30,557 nt of DNA from assembly GCA_001584585.1 (NCBI GenBank), contig LSYV01000004.1:3941141-3971697 (forward strand). Reading direction: 5' to 3'. This DNA comes from Gonium pectorale (taxonomy: Eukaryota; Chlorophyta; Chlorophyceae; Chlamydomonadales; Volvocaceae). Made by a program: the position numbers and the translations under genes. Shown in pieces: positions 1-11,200 of this stretch (its first letter is position 1; each line of letters starts with the position of its first letter). The notes below the pieces were generated by a model, which made no database searches, was not told the origin of the DNA, and was given only the letters and a program-made list of their open reading frames with translations.

Positions 1-726
1 CGAGGCAAGGACCGGCTCAGTCGCCGGACGGGACTTACGCTGCTGGCGCCCAGCTCGTCGTTGTTCATTCTCTTTTCCCTTCAACCCCCCACCCCACCCC
101 CCTGCCCCCGCCCCGCCCCCTCCCCCCCTTCCCCCTCAGGCGGCGTGCTGTGCATCATGGAGATGAACCCCCAGTCGGCCGTCTTCCAGCGCATCTTCGG
201 AAACCCCTTTGCCTACACCGCCTTCAAGTCCACCGAGCCGTGGCTGCAGGTGCGTCGCCGCCGCCGGCACGCCGCAGCCCGCGTGCTGCCCGCGGAGTTG
301 CACATGCCACACGCACACCCGCCACATGCACCCGGCTGACCGGCCCCTGGGCGCCGCCGCCGTGGGTGGGTGCCACGCGTTCGACAATGTAGCTGCACAA
401 ACGACGGCGCAGGCAGGGTGCGTGTGCGAGCGGTCGGTGCCGTGCGGACGCCGCGCACTGTGTGTGCATGTGCGGCGGCACATGTGCGGCGGTGCGTGCA
501 CTTAAACGTCGCCGCGTGTGCATACCCCTCGCGGCTGGTTGGACGACGACGTGTCCAGTCGCGTGCCTAGAACCGCCAAGCTTCGACCGCCAACCTGCAA
601 CCTGCCCGCGCGCAGGAGTACATCACGCTGGACATGCCGGGCTCCATGCGGGAGGCCGGGTTCGCCCGGGTGACGCAGCGCGAGAGCACGCCCCGCCACA
701 AGACGGTCGTGGCGCTCAAGCAGTGA
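1..726 (+). CDS. SAM-dependent methyltransferase-like protein, last two exons (5' end outside window)
   Basis: Two terminal exons are visible, 140-249 and 616-726, with stop TGA at 724-726. The first follows a pyrimidine-rich acceptor (AG at 138-139) in phase 1. It ends at a CAG|GTGCG donor in phase 0, and the next exon opens after GCGCAG. Together they encode about 73 residues, including CIMEMNPQSAVFQRIFGNPF, FKSTEPWLQ, EYITLDMPGSM and RHKTVVALKQ. This pattern recalls the C-terminal part of class I (type 11, UbiE-like) methyltransferases of algae and plants, where a 'G-G-x-L-x-I-x-E-M' strand follows the SAM-binding core and a 'GF..V....' hairpin ends the fold. The SAM-binding motif itself would lie upstream, outside the window, so the substrate cannot be named. 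The exon structure is confident; the family call rests on memory of homologues. Confidence 0.7.
27..85 (+). repeat. 59-bp intronic block shared with 12053-12111
   Basis: The block lies in the intron before the first visible exon and ends 54 bases before the acceptor AG. By manual alignment it matches 12053-12111 with six mismatches in 59 positions. That second copy lies in an intron of a different gene, 44 bases before its acceptor. The core is CTGCTGGCGCCCAGCTCGTC. Confidence 0.8.
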
Positions 727-2356
727 GCGGACGGATGACAGGCGGGCGGGCGGGCGGCAGCAGCACGCAAGGGCGGTGGGCCACACGGCCGTGCGCCAGG
801 CAGCCGGCACGGCAGGCAGCGCTGAGGTGCGGCCGTGAGCGCTGAGGTGCGGCCGTGAGCGCTGAGGTGCGGCCTGAGGACGGGCGGGCACCATTTATCG
901 GCGGTGGGTCCTCTGCGGTTCGCAGCGGGCGGTGCGTGATACCGTACTATGAGCGTGCTGGAGTAGTCGGCTGCGTGGGAGGTGGCTGTGGGACCGGCAA
1001 GTTCGAGGGTCCAGGAACCGGCGCCTGCACCGAGAGGCGAGGTGTCGGCAGAGCGCTTGCCGGCTTCATTATGATAATCAAGGCCACAACCTGCTGTAGC
1101 TGGGTGGGGCCATGAGTGGACTAACCGGTGATCACCACGACGGTCAATAGTGGCTGCAGAGAGGTCAGACCTTTTCCATGTGCCGGTTGGGGGGGAGAGA
1201 GTTCATGCTGAGGCGTTGGCCGCGGAAGCTTGCGGAGCCGGGGGCGGGTGGGGCAGAAGCCGCTTGACCCCAGGGATGCGGTTGAGCTTATGCTGCCCTG
1301 TCCAACCTTGCGCAATGGGTGCATTGCGCTGGGGCAAGAGGATGCACGCAGTCCCGTGGTAACGTCGCGTTTGCAGGTATATTTTTGTTTTTTCGCATCT
1401 GTTCGAATCTTGTCGGACCGGACAGCCGGGATGCAGCGTCGCGTGGGCTCGGTGTCCCTGTTTGCCGTGCCCGCAGCGCCGAGCTGCCCGCTGCGCCAGC
1501 TCCGGCGCTCCGGCGCTCGTGCGTCTGCGGCTGTTTGGTCAATGCAGGAGGCGAACGGACGGGTGCAGCGTACCCTCCCTCCGCTTCGCGCCTCCTGCGG
1601 CGCTGCATAGTTGGGATTTCATGAGCGGACGGTTGGACCGGGTATTTGATTTGTTAGCGCGGTCGCGCACGAGCATGCGCGCTGCGCTCTGGCACCTGTC
1701 TGGCCAGAAGTGCGGTGGTGCATCTGCGTGTTAAGACATGCCTAGTCGCGTGCGGCTCATGCGGGCAGTGTGCATGAATCCGGCGATGTTGCCAGCTTAG
1801 GCACCGAGCTTGAGTGCTGGGACCTCTTGCCGTGGCACCAAAGGCAATCAGGTATCGGACTGATTCGTTCATCATCGTGCCGATGTGGGCTCGCTCGAAC
1901 ACACGTCCATGCAACGGGGGTTGCGGCGGCCGGTGGCCAACGCAGCGATGCCGGCACGGCGCTGCGCGCCCCGCACCCGGGCGGCTGCTGTCGCAGACGC
2001 ACGACTGCACCCCGAGGAGATAGACCCGCCCCCGGCGTGCAGTGCGAAGGACCAAACAGCCAGCTGAAGAGCGGTGAACCCCGTGTCCCCACTGCGGACT
2101 ACCACAGCCCAAACGGCCCTCTAGATACCGTATCTAGGAGCGCGGGGGCGCTCATAACGGCCGCATATCCGGGCCTCTCGCCAGATGCCGCCTTAGCAGC
2201 AGAGTGCCCTGACCGTGACAAGGCTCTGCTGCCGACCCTCCGCCCGGCCCCAGACCCCGCAAAGCTTCGCCCTCTTCCAGCCGTTGAAGTCTGGTGGTGC
2301 GGTCCGCGCCGCGCCGTCACTGCCACCCAAGATCACCGCCAACGCACACAGCTTCG
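727..2356. other. intergenic region between convergent genes
   Basis: No exon with family support is seen on either strand. The methyltransferase-like gene ends on the left and the exonuclease gene ends on the right, so both 3' UTRs should lie here. I found no TGTAA (the usual volvocine poly(A) signal) on the plus strand, nor its complement, in this stretch. A T-rich patch at 1380-1395 and a tandem repeat at 821-876 are the only structures noticed. Open frames here lack splice-site or domain support. Confidence 0.5.
821..876. repeat. 20-bp tandem repeat, about 2.8 copies
   Basis: The unit GCTGAGGTGCGGCCGTGAGC occurs perfectly at 821-840 and 841-860, followed by a partial, diverging copy from 861. 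It starts 95 bases after the stop codon of the methyltransferase-like gene, probably in its 3' UTR. Confidence 0.9.
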
Positions 2357-5300
2357 TCACCGCCGCCGCTTGGCACCTGCCTTTGTCACGGACGGCGAGG
2401 CGCCGCCGCCCACCCCCGTCGAAGCCGCCGCGCCCACCGCCCCCGGCGCCAGCTGCAGCTGGTCCGCCCAGGCGAAGAAGTCGCACTGGCGGGAGCGGTC
2501 CGAGATGGTCCACCGGCCGCAGCTGTAGAACTGCCTACGGGGGCGGTCGGGGGAGCGTGCGGGAGGGAGAGGGAGGTTGGTTGCGACCAAAAGCAGGGGC
2601 GGGGGCACATGAACAGGAACGGCATTAAATCCCTATCCCTTCATCACCCAAAACAGACCTGTTACTCCCTGGACGTCTCCCCACGTGCGAAACACCCAAA
2701 ACTGCCTGTGGCTCCGCGGGATTCGCAGCACCCGCCGCATAGTCGGTGCACGTGCGTAACCCACCTGCCCAGGTTGGCCCCCGGCTTCTTAGTGGTCCGG
2801 AAGTGCGCCGCCACGCCGCAAAGGCAGCGGCCCAGCCAGCGGCCCGAGCTATCATACAGGGGCACCTCAACCGCCGCCGCCGTCAGCGTGACGGAGGTGG
2901 CGCTGGGCGCGGCGGCGGCGGCGATCCCGGCGTCTCCAGTGCCGACGGCGGATCCGGGGCCTTGCTGCCTGGAGGCTGCTGCCGCCGCCGCCGTCCCAGG
3001 CACGGCGGCGGTGGCCGCGTCGCCGGCGGCAGCGGACGGCGCCAGCTGCAGTACAGTCTGCCGTAGGGCCCCACCACCTGCAGTAGCCGATGCTCCAGCT
3101 TCCCCTTGCGACGACTGCGATCCGGGGTGCTGCTGCTGCTGCTGTTGGGAGGCGGGCTCCTTGAAGCAGTCGGTGACCCGCAGCACACAGCCGTCCCGGA
3201 CCATGCGGGCGGCCAGGGCGGCGGTGTTGCGCGTGTCGTCCAGGCCGCTGTGCTGACGACCCTGCCAGGTCAGGCCTGCGGGGCAGGGCGAGGGCAAGAG
3301 GGAGGGCGAAGGCGATGGCGTTGCTGGTGTTGGGCGGCCGAGAACGCCGGCGAGCAGACCGCTCCCGCGGAGCACCTCAGACCGCCTGAAGACCTCCCGG
3401 ACTCCCCGCCCAAGCTACCGTACGTCGACCGCTGCGCATGAGCCCACCCTTTCACCCCAGCTGCTCCATCAGCTCCAACAGCTTCAACAGCTCCATCAGC
3501 TCCAACAGCTTCAACAGCTCCAACAGCTCCAACAGCTCCAACAGCTCCAACGCGAGCCATGCCACCACCGTAACACTACTCTGCACGCCTCCCAAGGACC
3601 ACGAAACCACAACGCCCGGCCCACGGCCGGCAGGTGACCTCGCGCACCCTCAGCGCCTCTCGGGCACCCGAGCCGCACCTGCCGCCTCGACGCACTTTCG
3701 CAGGTTGCTGGTCCGCCTGTAGCGCGCCATGTAGAGCTGCTTGAGGTTGCACCAGCGGCGCAGGTGGGGCGGCCGCGGCAGCTTCCGCCACTCGCACTCA
3801 GTCTCCAGGCACACCTGCCGCGGCGGCGGTGGCGGCGGCGTTGGCGGCGGCGTTGGCGGCGGCGGAGCATGCGGTTTAAAGGAGGAAGCGGCCGTCCTTC
3901 ACCGTCTTTCACCATCAATCGTAGGCCCAAGGAGAGCAAAAAGCGAGGCCAAGGTCAAGCATAAACTGTAACGTAGGAACGCCGGGTCCCTCCCCTCACA
4001 CTGCCCCGAGCATTGTCCCCGCCCATGCTTTGCGACCCCGCCGACAGCGGCGTCCTATGGCCTGCATGAGTCCCTCTCAGGCGGTCGCCTGGCCTGCTGG
4101 CCTGGGCCGGCCTGCCCAGGTAACCACGGCACCAGACAACGACCACCGAGTCGTTAGAGGTGCTTAGACGTATGTACCGCACCATGCGTGTGCGGTGCGG
4201 TGGTGCCCCGGCGGGGGTTCACCACCCCATCCCACACCACCCAGTCAGTCATGGTCCCGCCCCGCTGACGTGCGTGTGTCGCGGGCACCTTGAGGTCCCA
4301 GTCGGTCCAGGTGATAGGCAGCAGCGACGCGCCCTCCGCCAGCGCGCCCAGCCCCTCCAGCCAGGCCTGCATGCGCGGCAGCACGTCGCCCAGCAGCGGC
4401 GCGGAGTCCACCTGCGGGCGCCCGGGGCAGCGGACAACGGGGATGGGCCGTGCGGGTCAACGATAAGTACGTTGAGGTGGGAGTGGTTCAAGGGGCACGG
4501 GCACACACAAGCAAGCGAACATCGCGCGGGACACACCTGCGGGCGCCGGGCGCCGGGTAGCGGGGCGGGTGGTGGGCGCGGGGACAGAAGAATCGTGGGT
4601 GAGCAACAGCGCGTCGACAACCACACCCACACATGCGGAGGCCCCGTGGTGCAGGGGCAACGGGTTGGGCAGTGCGGGTCGCAGGCAAATACGATACGAG
4701 TGTGAGGAATCGACGGGGCACAGGCACACACAACCAAACGGGCGTGACCGCGGCATGGGATACACATTGCGTGGCTTGTCGGAGGTGAATTGTGGAGGTG
4801 AGTTACGGCGCCTGGCCACGCACAGTTATGCATACAACCGTGGGGCGACCACGTTGGGGCAGGCACTTCGTGGTGGGGCAGCCGATAGCAGAGGCATCAT
4901 ATCAGGCGCTGCAGCGGTATCCTAGGCACCACGGCGGCGTTTGGCGCAGGCCGGCACCTTTGATTGAGCAGGGAGGGGACTGCGGGCCCGCACGCCCCTC
5001 GCAGCGTTGATGCGGTATCCCTTCCTCCCTCCCTCCCCCGCACCTGCCATTGCTCAATGCCCGTCAGCTCCACGCAAAAGGGGTCCAGCCGCGGGTGCTC
5101 GGTGGGCCGCACGAACGAGTGGAACTCGCCCCGCGGACCAAGGGTGCGCCCGTCGAGCAGGATGGCGGCCACCTCTATGATCTCCACGGGGAACAGGTCG
5201 CGGCGCTACGTGCGTATATGTGGGTGGGTGGGCGGGTGGATGGATTGGGGGTAGTAGCGCCATGAGCCGGCGGCCCGCAGGCCGCGCCCCCGTGAGCCCT

Positions 5301-6337
5301 ACTGCCCCCCGCCCCCGCAACCCCACCATCGAGTTGCACGCTTGCAAGCGGCCCGTTTCCCGTTTTCTTCATAACCGCCGCCCCCCGCTGCCTGCAGCTA
5401 GCCCCATACCTGCCTTGGTGCACGTTGCCTCCAGGTCGAGCACAAGGAGGAAGTCGTGCGCCTGCGGGCGGCGCGCGAGGGCGGGGAGGGGGCGACGGAG
5501 CGAGGGAGCGACGGACTGACAGGCCGCAGGCCGAGTCGGCTCGCAGCCGCTGTGCCCCGCCGCGCCGCGCAGCCTCACACCCTAGCCTTTCCTCCCCGCG
5601 CTACCCTGTGACGCGTTCCAGGCCGGCGGAGGCGGCGCGGCGCCAGGCGCATGTTGTTAGTACCCTGCCCATGCAACTCGTTCAGCCCGTGGCCCCAACC
5701 CCACCTGATGGGAGGAGCTGCGAGCTGTGGGGCCCCGGAATGGCGAGCGCAGCCCCGCGCGGCCGTTTGTTACCGGCGTGCCCAGCCCCCTCCCTGAACT
5801 GCTCGGTTGGGCATCGTCGGGCCCCGGCGGCCGTAATGGGTGCGAAGAGGGACCCGACGATATGGGTGGGGTTGTTGTTGGGGCAGGGGTTGGGGAGGGG
5901 GCTGGCACCGGGGAGGGCTCCCTGGTCGCTGGGTGTGCTTCCGTGGGGGCCGCCACTGCCTCCGCCTCCGTATCCAGCATTGCTTTGACCTTAGATCCCG
6001 AAGCGCTGGGCGCAACACCTTCGGGCTCTCTGGGGACGGCTCTCCCGCAAAGCCCTGGCACATCGCAGTCCGGCGTGCCATCCACGTCATCGATGACAGG
6101 CGGTTCCTCCTCTACCAGGTCGATTGCGGCATCGGGGTGAGCAGCCCCTGGCTGCTCCCGAGGCTCTGACTTAGGCGTGGGTTTGTTGGGCTTGCCTGTC
6201 GTCGTGCCCGATGGCGACATGACCTTCTGCCGCTTCACTCCCTTCTTTGCCGAACCTTTGATAGGCGTTACCGAGTGACGGTGCGCCATGAGAACCTCGA
6301 ACGCGTTGCGGAGCGGCGTTCCATCAGTCTGTGACAT
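2357..6337 (-). CDS. ERI1/ERI2-type DEDDh 3'-5' exoribonuclease with C-terminal GRF zinc finger
   Basis: Seven exons, all phase-consistent: 6337-5705, 5461-5414, 5205-5044, 4411-4289, 3814-3679, 3275-2765 and 2534-2357, giving 596 residues. Residues 1-211 are a basic, Ser/Pro-rich extension with LRNAFEVLMAHRH near the start. Residues 212-400 are the exonuclease: D220 and E222 in FLLVLDLEATC, EIIEVAAILLD, FCVELTGIEQW, D318 in TWTDWDL, and H376 and D381 in RQHSGLDDTRN, so the whole DEDDh set is present. An Ala-rich linker with a Gln run follows. The GRF-type zinc finger has C518, C520, TTKKPGANLGR, C543 and C555 with CDFFAWAD. Eri1-family enzymes trim structured RNA ends (siRNA duplexes, histone mRNA, 5.8S rRNA); an exonuclease plus GRF finger is the ERI2 arrangement. 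The intron between exons 2 and 3 must use a GC donor (AAG|GCAGGT) to keep the frame. The substrate here is unknown. Confidence 0.85.
3128..3147. repeat. CTG/CAG trinucleotide run in the exonuclease coding exon
   Basis: A short run of CTG on the plus strand encodes consecutive glutamines on the minus strand, in the low-complexity linker just after the exonuclease domain. Such runs often vary in length between strains. Confidence 0.75.
3461..3550. repeat. 9-bp minisatellite in the last-but-one intron of the exonuclease gene
   Basis: About ten copies of a 9-bp unit (AGCTCCAAC, with CATCAGCTC and TTCAACAGC variants) fill part of the intron at 3276-3678. The unit is a multiple of three and stays open on the coding strand, where it would read as Gly/Ala/Val/Glu-rich repeats. 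Confidence 0.85.
4411..4745. repeat. degenerate direct duplication inside an exonuclease-gene intron
   Basis: The intron at 4412-5043 contains repeated pieces. CCTGCGGGCGCC, which carries the real acceptor at 4411, recurs at about 4535. A second shared block (GTGCGGGT... GGGGCACGGGCACACACAA versus GGGGCACAGGCACACACAA) occurs near 4450-4520 and 4670-4735. Copies are diverged and separated by unique sequence. The duplication gives the intron a second acceptor-like site. Confidence 0.6.
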
Positions 6338-6894
6338 GCCCAGTTGGCAAACGAAACTCGTTACTCGTTACTTCGCTTCTTTGTGGTAAGCTCGGTATGC
6401 GATGCGGCGGGTCATTAACGAGCATCGGTTGGTGGTTGGCGAGCAGTTGACGTACGGTCGCAGGCTTGCAGCCGGGTTCCCGGGTACGCGGGTGCGTGCC
6501 TTCATGTGCCTTGAGCTTGTAACAGAATCGCAACTCGCGAATTGGGTGCGCGGGAGGGGGAGGCGTGGGGTTGCAAGGATAGTGGGGCGGCTGAACGGGA
6601 CGGAACGGGTCACATAGGATGGAGAGACACGTGGTCCCTTGCCGTAACACTTGAACATATCCATCCGGCCATATGACGCGCATGAGGGCTTTATTTCTGA
6701 GGCCACGGTCACGGCTCCGATCCGGGCACCTCACCAGAGCTTTTCTTTTTTCCCATAGTCGCCACACGGGCCAGCCACAGACAGGCAGCCACTAAGCCCT
6801 CCGTATGTCCAAAGGGATGATGTCCAGGCGCTCCTGGGATCCCTCTTTCTGTGCAGATTTTTTTAAGGTGCACCCCACCGACGATCTCTCCTAA

Positions 6895-6990
6895 GCTTGC
6901 CATGCCCTGTACTCGGCGCCCTGCTGGAAACATCACACCCTCGGGTGTGTATGTCCGTAGAGGCTGCCTTCCCCGTTTCTGGTTCTCTTT
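6895..6990 (+). repeat. short dispersed repeat, copy 1
   Basis: The core reads CCTGCTGGAAACATCACACC, then CTCGGGTGTGTATGTCCGTA, then GAGGCTGCCTTCCCC. ACACCCTCGGGTGT can fold into a small hairpin. Related copies with the same orientation lie near 7725-7815, 16341-16494 and 22985-23070. Boundaries are approximate except for the copy at 16341. Confidence 0.7.
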
Positions 6991-7724
6991 TTTTCCTGCC
7001 CGCCTCAACTGCCAGGCAGGTTACACCTCTGTTGTGCCCAATCAGACAGAAGTATGCGCCTCCGGTTCAAAGCATTAGGCTAAATGCAATGAACTTAAGT
7101 ATAGTGTGCACTATGTGCGTGGCGGCGTGCTCAAACAGGTCTGGAACACGAACGAGCAAGAGCATCCTAGCCGGCAGCCCTTGTCCCCGCACCCGACTGA
7201 ACACGTATCCCCGAAGAACTCAATGCTAGAGTGCTGGGCTGGGATTGATAATCGATGTCTTGTGAAGAAGGCCCTTTACTCTTCCGCTCCTCCGCGGGTT
7301 GTCTTAGCCCATAAGACTTTGCAGTTACATACCAGCTGTACCAGCCCGTCACCTAGACACAAGGCGTGGCGCCTGAACGGCCAAGGCTCAACGAGCGAAT
7401 ACACATCGGCGTACGCATATAATATACACTGCCTCATCCATAACGACGAGATATCACAGTTATTGCATTCTTGGTGCATAGAGGTCTTTGCTGGGCCGGA
7501 GAAACCGCATGGCATATGAAGGGGCGGGTGCGATATGTACGCCAGCCGTGACGCTGCTGCGGTCGCTCGCTGGCGGTGCCAGGGTCGAGCCTGTGGAAGA
7601 GTGCAGGGCGCGTATGGTCGTGTGACGTCCTTATTGGGTTCGTAGATCTGTGGAAGTTCTTGACGATGCTCTGTGCCTTTCTCAGTCAGGTGCTCGGTAC
7701 CCGCCCGCCCGACTAGTGGACCTG

Positions 7725-7815
7725 CTCCCTGCTCTGTACCCGCCCGCCCTGCTGGAAACGTCGCGCCTTCGGGTGTATATGACCGATAGAGGGTGCTCCC
7801 TCTTTATCCCCGATT
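7725..7815 (+). repeat. short dispersed repeat, copy 2
   Basis: It shares CCCTGCTGGAAACGTCGCGC, TTCGGGTGTATATGACCG, TAGAGGGTGCTCCC and the flanking CTCTGTACCCGCCC with the other copies. It is more diverged than copies 1 and 3. Confidence 0.65.
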
Positions 7816-8203
7816 TTGACTAGCTATGGCGAGCGAGATGGCAGGCACCGCCGTCCCGTGGGTCATATGGCTTGCCAAGGCATTTATGTTGATGAATAAC
7901 GCTTACATCGTGTCAAATTTACAAAACAAACATGTTATCCGCAAGTGGTTGCTCCGAAGGTTTGTCTTCTCTCGGACATCGTCCCGAGTTGATCGATGGC
8001 CAGCTTACTATATGCACCGTCAAGCCCACTATGCATGCGTCAAACTCCTCGAACACTTCCAGCCTCGCATTGTCCTACTGCTATAGAACGCCTCGAAGAC
8101 CGGAGCACCGTGCTTACCCTGTATAATGGAGCAATACTATTGTGATGTCCCAGTCAGATGTAGCCTTTGAGCTTGGCGCTTAACTCAAAAACGAAAAAGG
8201 GCA

Positions 8204-11200
8204 ATGGCGACAGACGACTCGCAGCCGGCCACAGTTCACGGTCTCTTCGTGCAGGTGTGTCCGGTGTGAATCCAACTGGTCCAGTCTTAGCCGAGGCGAC
8301 GCGCTCCGCGTGCCAGCTTATGTACTTCCGCGCGCCACTGTTCGCCACTGCTTGCACTGATTGCCGATTACCCTCGCCATGGCTGCAACAGTATGCCCAA
8401 TCGAACTCGGGAAGCTCGTTCCATGGCCTCGTGGGTGTGGCGTACCAGCACATGAAGGACCTCATGCTCGACCTGGACTTGCTGGTGAGAGCGGACATGC
8501 GACTCGCGGGCGGGGTGGCCTCACAGGGACAACAGGAGTTGTGGCTCGGGGGCCTCACGGGGCCCACGCGGCTTCGACCGGGCATCGCAGTTCACTACGT
8601 CACGGGACGACGCCTGGGGGTGCCCGGGGAGACGGGCGGGAAGGCTCCGTGCGTATGGCTGACGCTGTCCCTTCCTCCCATGACGTTACCTTTCCCGATC
8701 TTCCTCTCCCTCCCGTAGGAGGGCGTGCCCCCAGCATTGTGCGACGCGGCTGTGCGGGAGCACCTTCAGCGGGCTGACCAGGAGGGCGCCGGCGTCGTCG
8801 GCGTGCAGGTGGGAAGCTGTCAGCTGGACAGGCACTCGCATCGTCGCACGCGGAGAGGCCGGCGGCCGCATGCCAAGGACCCGTCCTCACCTCCAATTGC
8901 CGCTGTGCCAGCCTGGACGTCCTCTGCACGTAATGCTGCGTCCAAACGGCACCCTGGTGTGTCGCTCCCGCGCGCTTGCGCTGAGGCTCGCGGCGCATTC
9001 CCTCCAAGAGGCCTCCGCCTCGGCCCCGCCCCGCAGGACTTTGCGGTGTGGTTCCTCACGGAGGTGGCTGCGCTGCTGCCGCTGCGGGACGCCTTCTGCA
9101 AGGTCATGGGTGAGCGAGGGGCGTGGGGCGCGTGCGCTGGCAGGAGTCCCTCCCGGCCGGACCGGGTCCCGGCACGGGGCCAGGAGCGGCCGCTGTCGAG
9201 GATTGACTCAGCTGTCAACATTAGGACCAGCGCAATCCACCGCCCGACTGTCTCACAATGCAGCCTCAGAGCAGCCCCGGGGACCTGCAGTCCTCTGCCG
9301 CCGACACCTTTCACCACGCGGGGGAGGGAGGACCACGCCGGGATGACGCCGATGCTGATGGCGAGCATGCGGCTCTACCACCGTGTCAGCTTAAGTACGG
9401 GTACGGGTTGACCGTTTGGCAGTTGTCAACATAACAGGCCGTTCCGGCCTCTTCCCCTCCGCCGGCCCTCGCGACCTCGCTCTCGCCGCCTCTCCCACCG
9501 CCCGCAGGCCTGCGGCCGCTGTACAACCAGTACCACGCGGTGCTGCTGGGCGACGTGGGCTTTTCGCCCCACGCCGCGCGGCGGCCGGCCACGGGCATGG
9601 CGTCGGGCCAGTTCCTGCGCCTCGTGGAGCAGAGCGGGCTGCTGGGGGCCGGCGGGCAGGAGGCGGCGCGGCAGGCGTTCAAGGCGGCGCGTGGTGAGGG
9701 CGGTGGCGGTTGACGCTGTGGGTCTCCTAAGGAGCGCGAGTGCAGGGTTCTGGGGGAGGGGGAGGGCCGCCTGCACACCGGTGGTGCCCATCTGCCTCTG
9801 CCAATTCTTGAATTGATTACGGGGTGGAAGAAAGGGAGTGTAGGAGCGGCTGATGTTCATGGTTGTGAGGTGGGCAAGCACATCGTGTCGGGCCCATCAT
9901 ACGGGTACCTGTACATGTACCCGGTTCGGCTACCGTAAGAATTCCTGACCGCGTGTCGTCTTGTGCCATAGGCGCAGTCGTTACCCCGTAACCTCGCTGC
10001 CCCTTTCCCTGCCAGTGAGCTACGGCGGCCTCCGGGGCGCCAGCGGCAGCAGCACTGGCGCCAAGGTGGCGGAGCCCGCGGGCGGCAGCCGGCTGCAGTT
10101 TGTCGCCTTCGTGCGCGCGATCATGCTGCTGTCAGCGCGCAAGGTGGGTTCTCCGGGGGGCACGCAGGGGGCGGCAGGGGTAGACGAGGCAACGGGGATT
10201 GGGGCGCCGGGTGGGTAGGGGGTTCGGGTCAGCACGCAGTGCAAGGGTCCCAGGCTCGAGTTCCCGGGATGCGTCCCAAAGCCCATGTATTTAGCTGATG
10301 TCTCTTGACATGTAAGCATCAGCACCCCTTTCACGTTCGCCTCGCAGGGCGTTAGTCTGGATGCGGCCTTCCAGGGGATCATGCTGTGCGGGGCCGTGCC
10401 TCCGCCGCCACCTCCGCCACCGCCCGCGTCAGCGGCGCCGCAGCCTCCCCCGTCCGACGCCGGCGGCCCCCCCGACAGTGTCGCATCAGCGGCCCTTGGG
10501 CTGAGCAGTCAGCTCGAAGGGGCTTGCCACAAGGAGGCCTACCGGTGCACCAACTGCGGCCAGCTGCACGCCAGGTGCGTGCCAGGGACGGGGCTATGGG
10601 GCGCGTGCGGGCAACGGCATGCGGAGTGTGCGCTTACAACATCATGCGAAATTGGGATCGGTGTGTGGGGCAAGAGGTGAGAAGCGCGTGGCGTTGCGAG
10701 GGTGGCAGGGTGTTGGGAGCGTTTCGCATCTTCACTACCTCACCCGGCCCGGTGTCCGGAGAAGGCTGCAAGGATAATCGTCGGAGGCTGAAAGCGGGTC
10801 CCAGCTTCCGCTTCCTGACGCCAAGCTGCTTGCCCGCGACCCCTCGTGGCGCTCACACACCTGCTGTGTGGGCGTCCGTGCCTTCCGGCATGCACACGCT
10901 TCCCTGGCTGCCAATCCGCATCCGCCCCGCCTTCCCCCCCCCCCGACCCGCATGTGCCCCTCATTAGGTGGCGCCTGGACAGCTGGTTGCACCTCGAGGT
11001 GGGTTCCAGCTAAATTCTGAAGCCGACTGGCCGAAGGCCGCAACTGCGCCCACTTGGTGCTCGTCGCCCTCTCAACCCCCCGCCTCGCCGTGCCCTCTGC
11101 TGCCCCGCAGCTAAGAACATGCCGCACGCCCCGGCCTGGCCCCGATCCACCGCCCTGCGTCGGCACCCTCCCCCAGCTCCGCCTGTGCCAGCTCTCCCTG

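Larger units (their letters stand above)
6338..8203. other. divergent intergenic region, lower GC, with two dispersed-repeat copies
   Basis: This separates the start of the exonuclease gene (-) from the start of the EF-hand-like gene (+), so it should contain both promoters. GC content is visibly lower than in the exons, especially at 7380-7460 and 7900-8130. A TATAAT stretch at 8122-8127 lies about 80 bases before the plus-strand ATG and could be a promoter element, but this is weak. Open frames at 7106-7519 and 7826-8086 show no recognisable domain. Two copies of a dispersed repeat lie near 6895-6990 and 7725-7815. Confidence 0.5.

Noticed and set aside
1395..1425. TTCGAAT motif suggesting a tRNA B box (also GGTTCGAAGACC near 18330 and GGGTTCGACA near 23362)
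   Set aside because: No matching A box, acceptor stem or cloverleaf could be drawn around any of them.
1770..2528. Plus-strand open frame of 252 codons overlapping the 3' exon of the exonuclease gene
   Set aside because: The part over 2357-2528 is antisense to the well-supported GRF finger exon. The rest has no recognisable protein pattern.
2294..3256. Plus-strand open frame of 320 codons across the exonuclease/GRF exons
   Set aside because: It is antisense to the HSGLDD and GRF exons and also crosses their intron. The minus-strand reading explains the sequence.
7106..8086. Two open frames (137 and 86 codons) in the divergent intergenic region
   Set aside because: No domain and no splice or start-site support. 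They lie in low-GC sequence next to dispersed repeats, so chance frames are likely.
8167..8718. Earlier plus-strand start giving a 183-codon frame over the first exons of the EF-hand-like gene
   Set aside because: It reads through two introns in one frame. The ATG at 8204 with donor CAG|GTGTG gives a phase-consistent 12-exon model.
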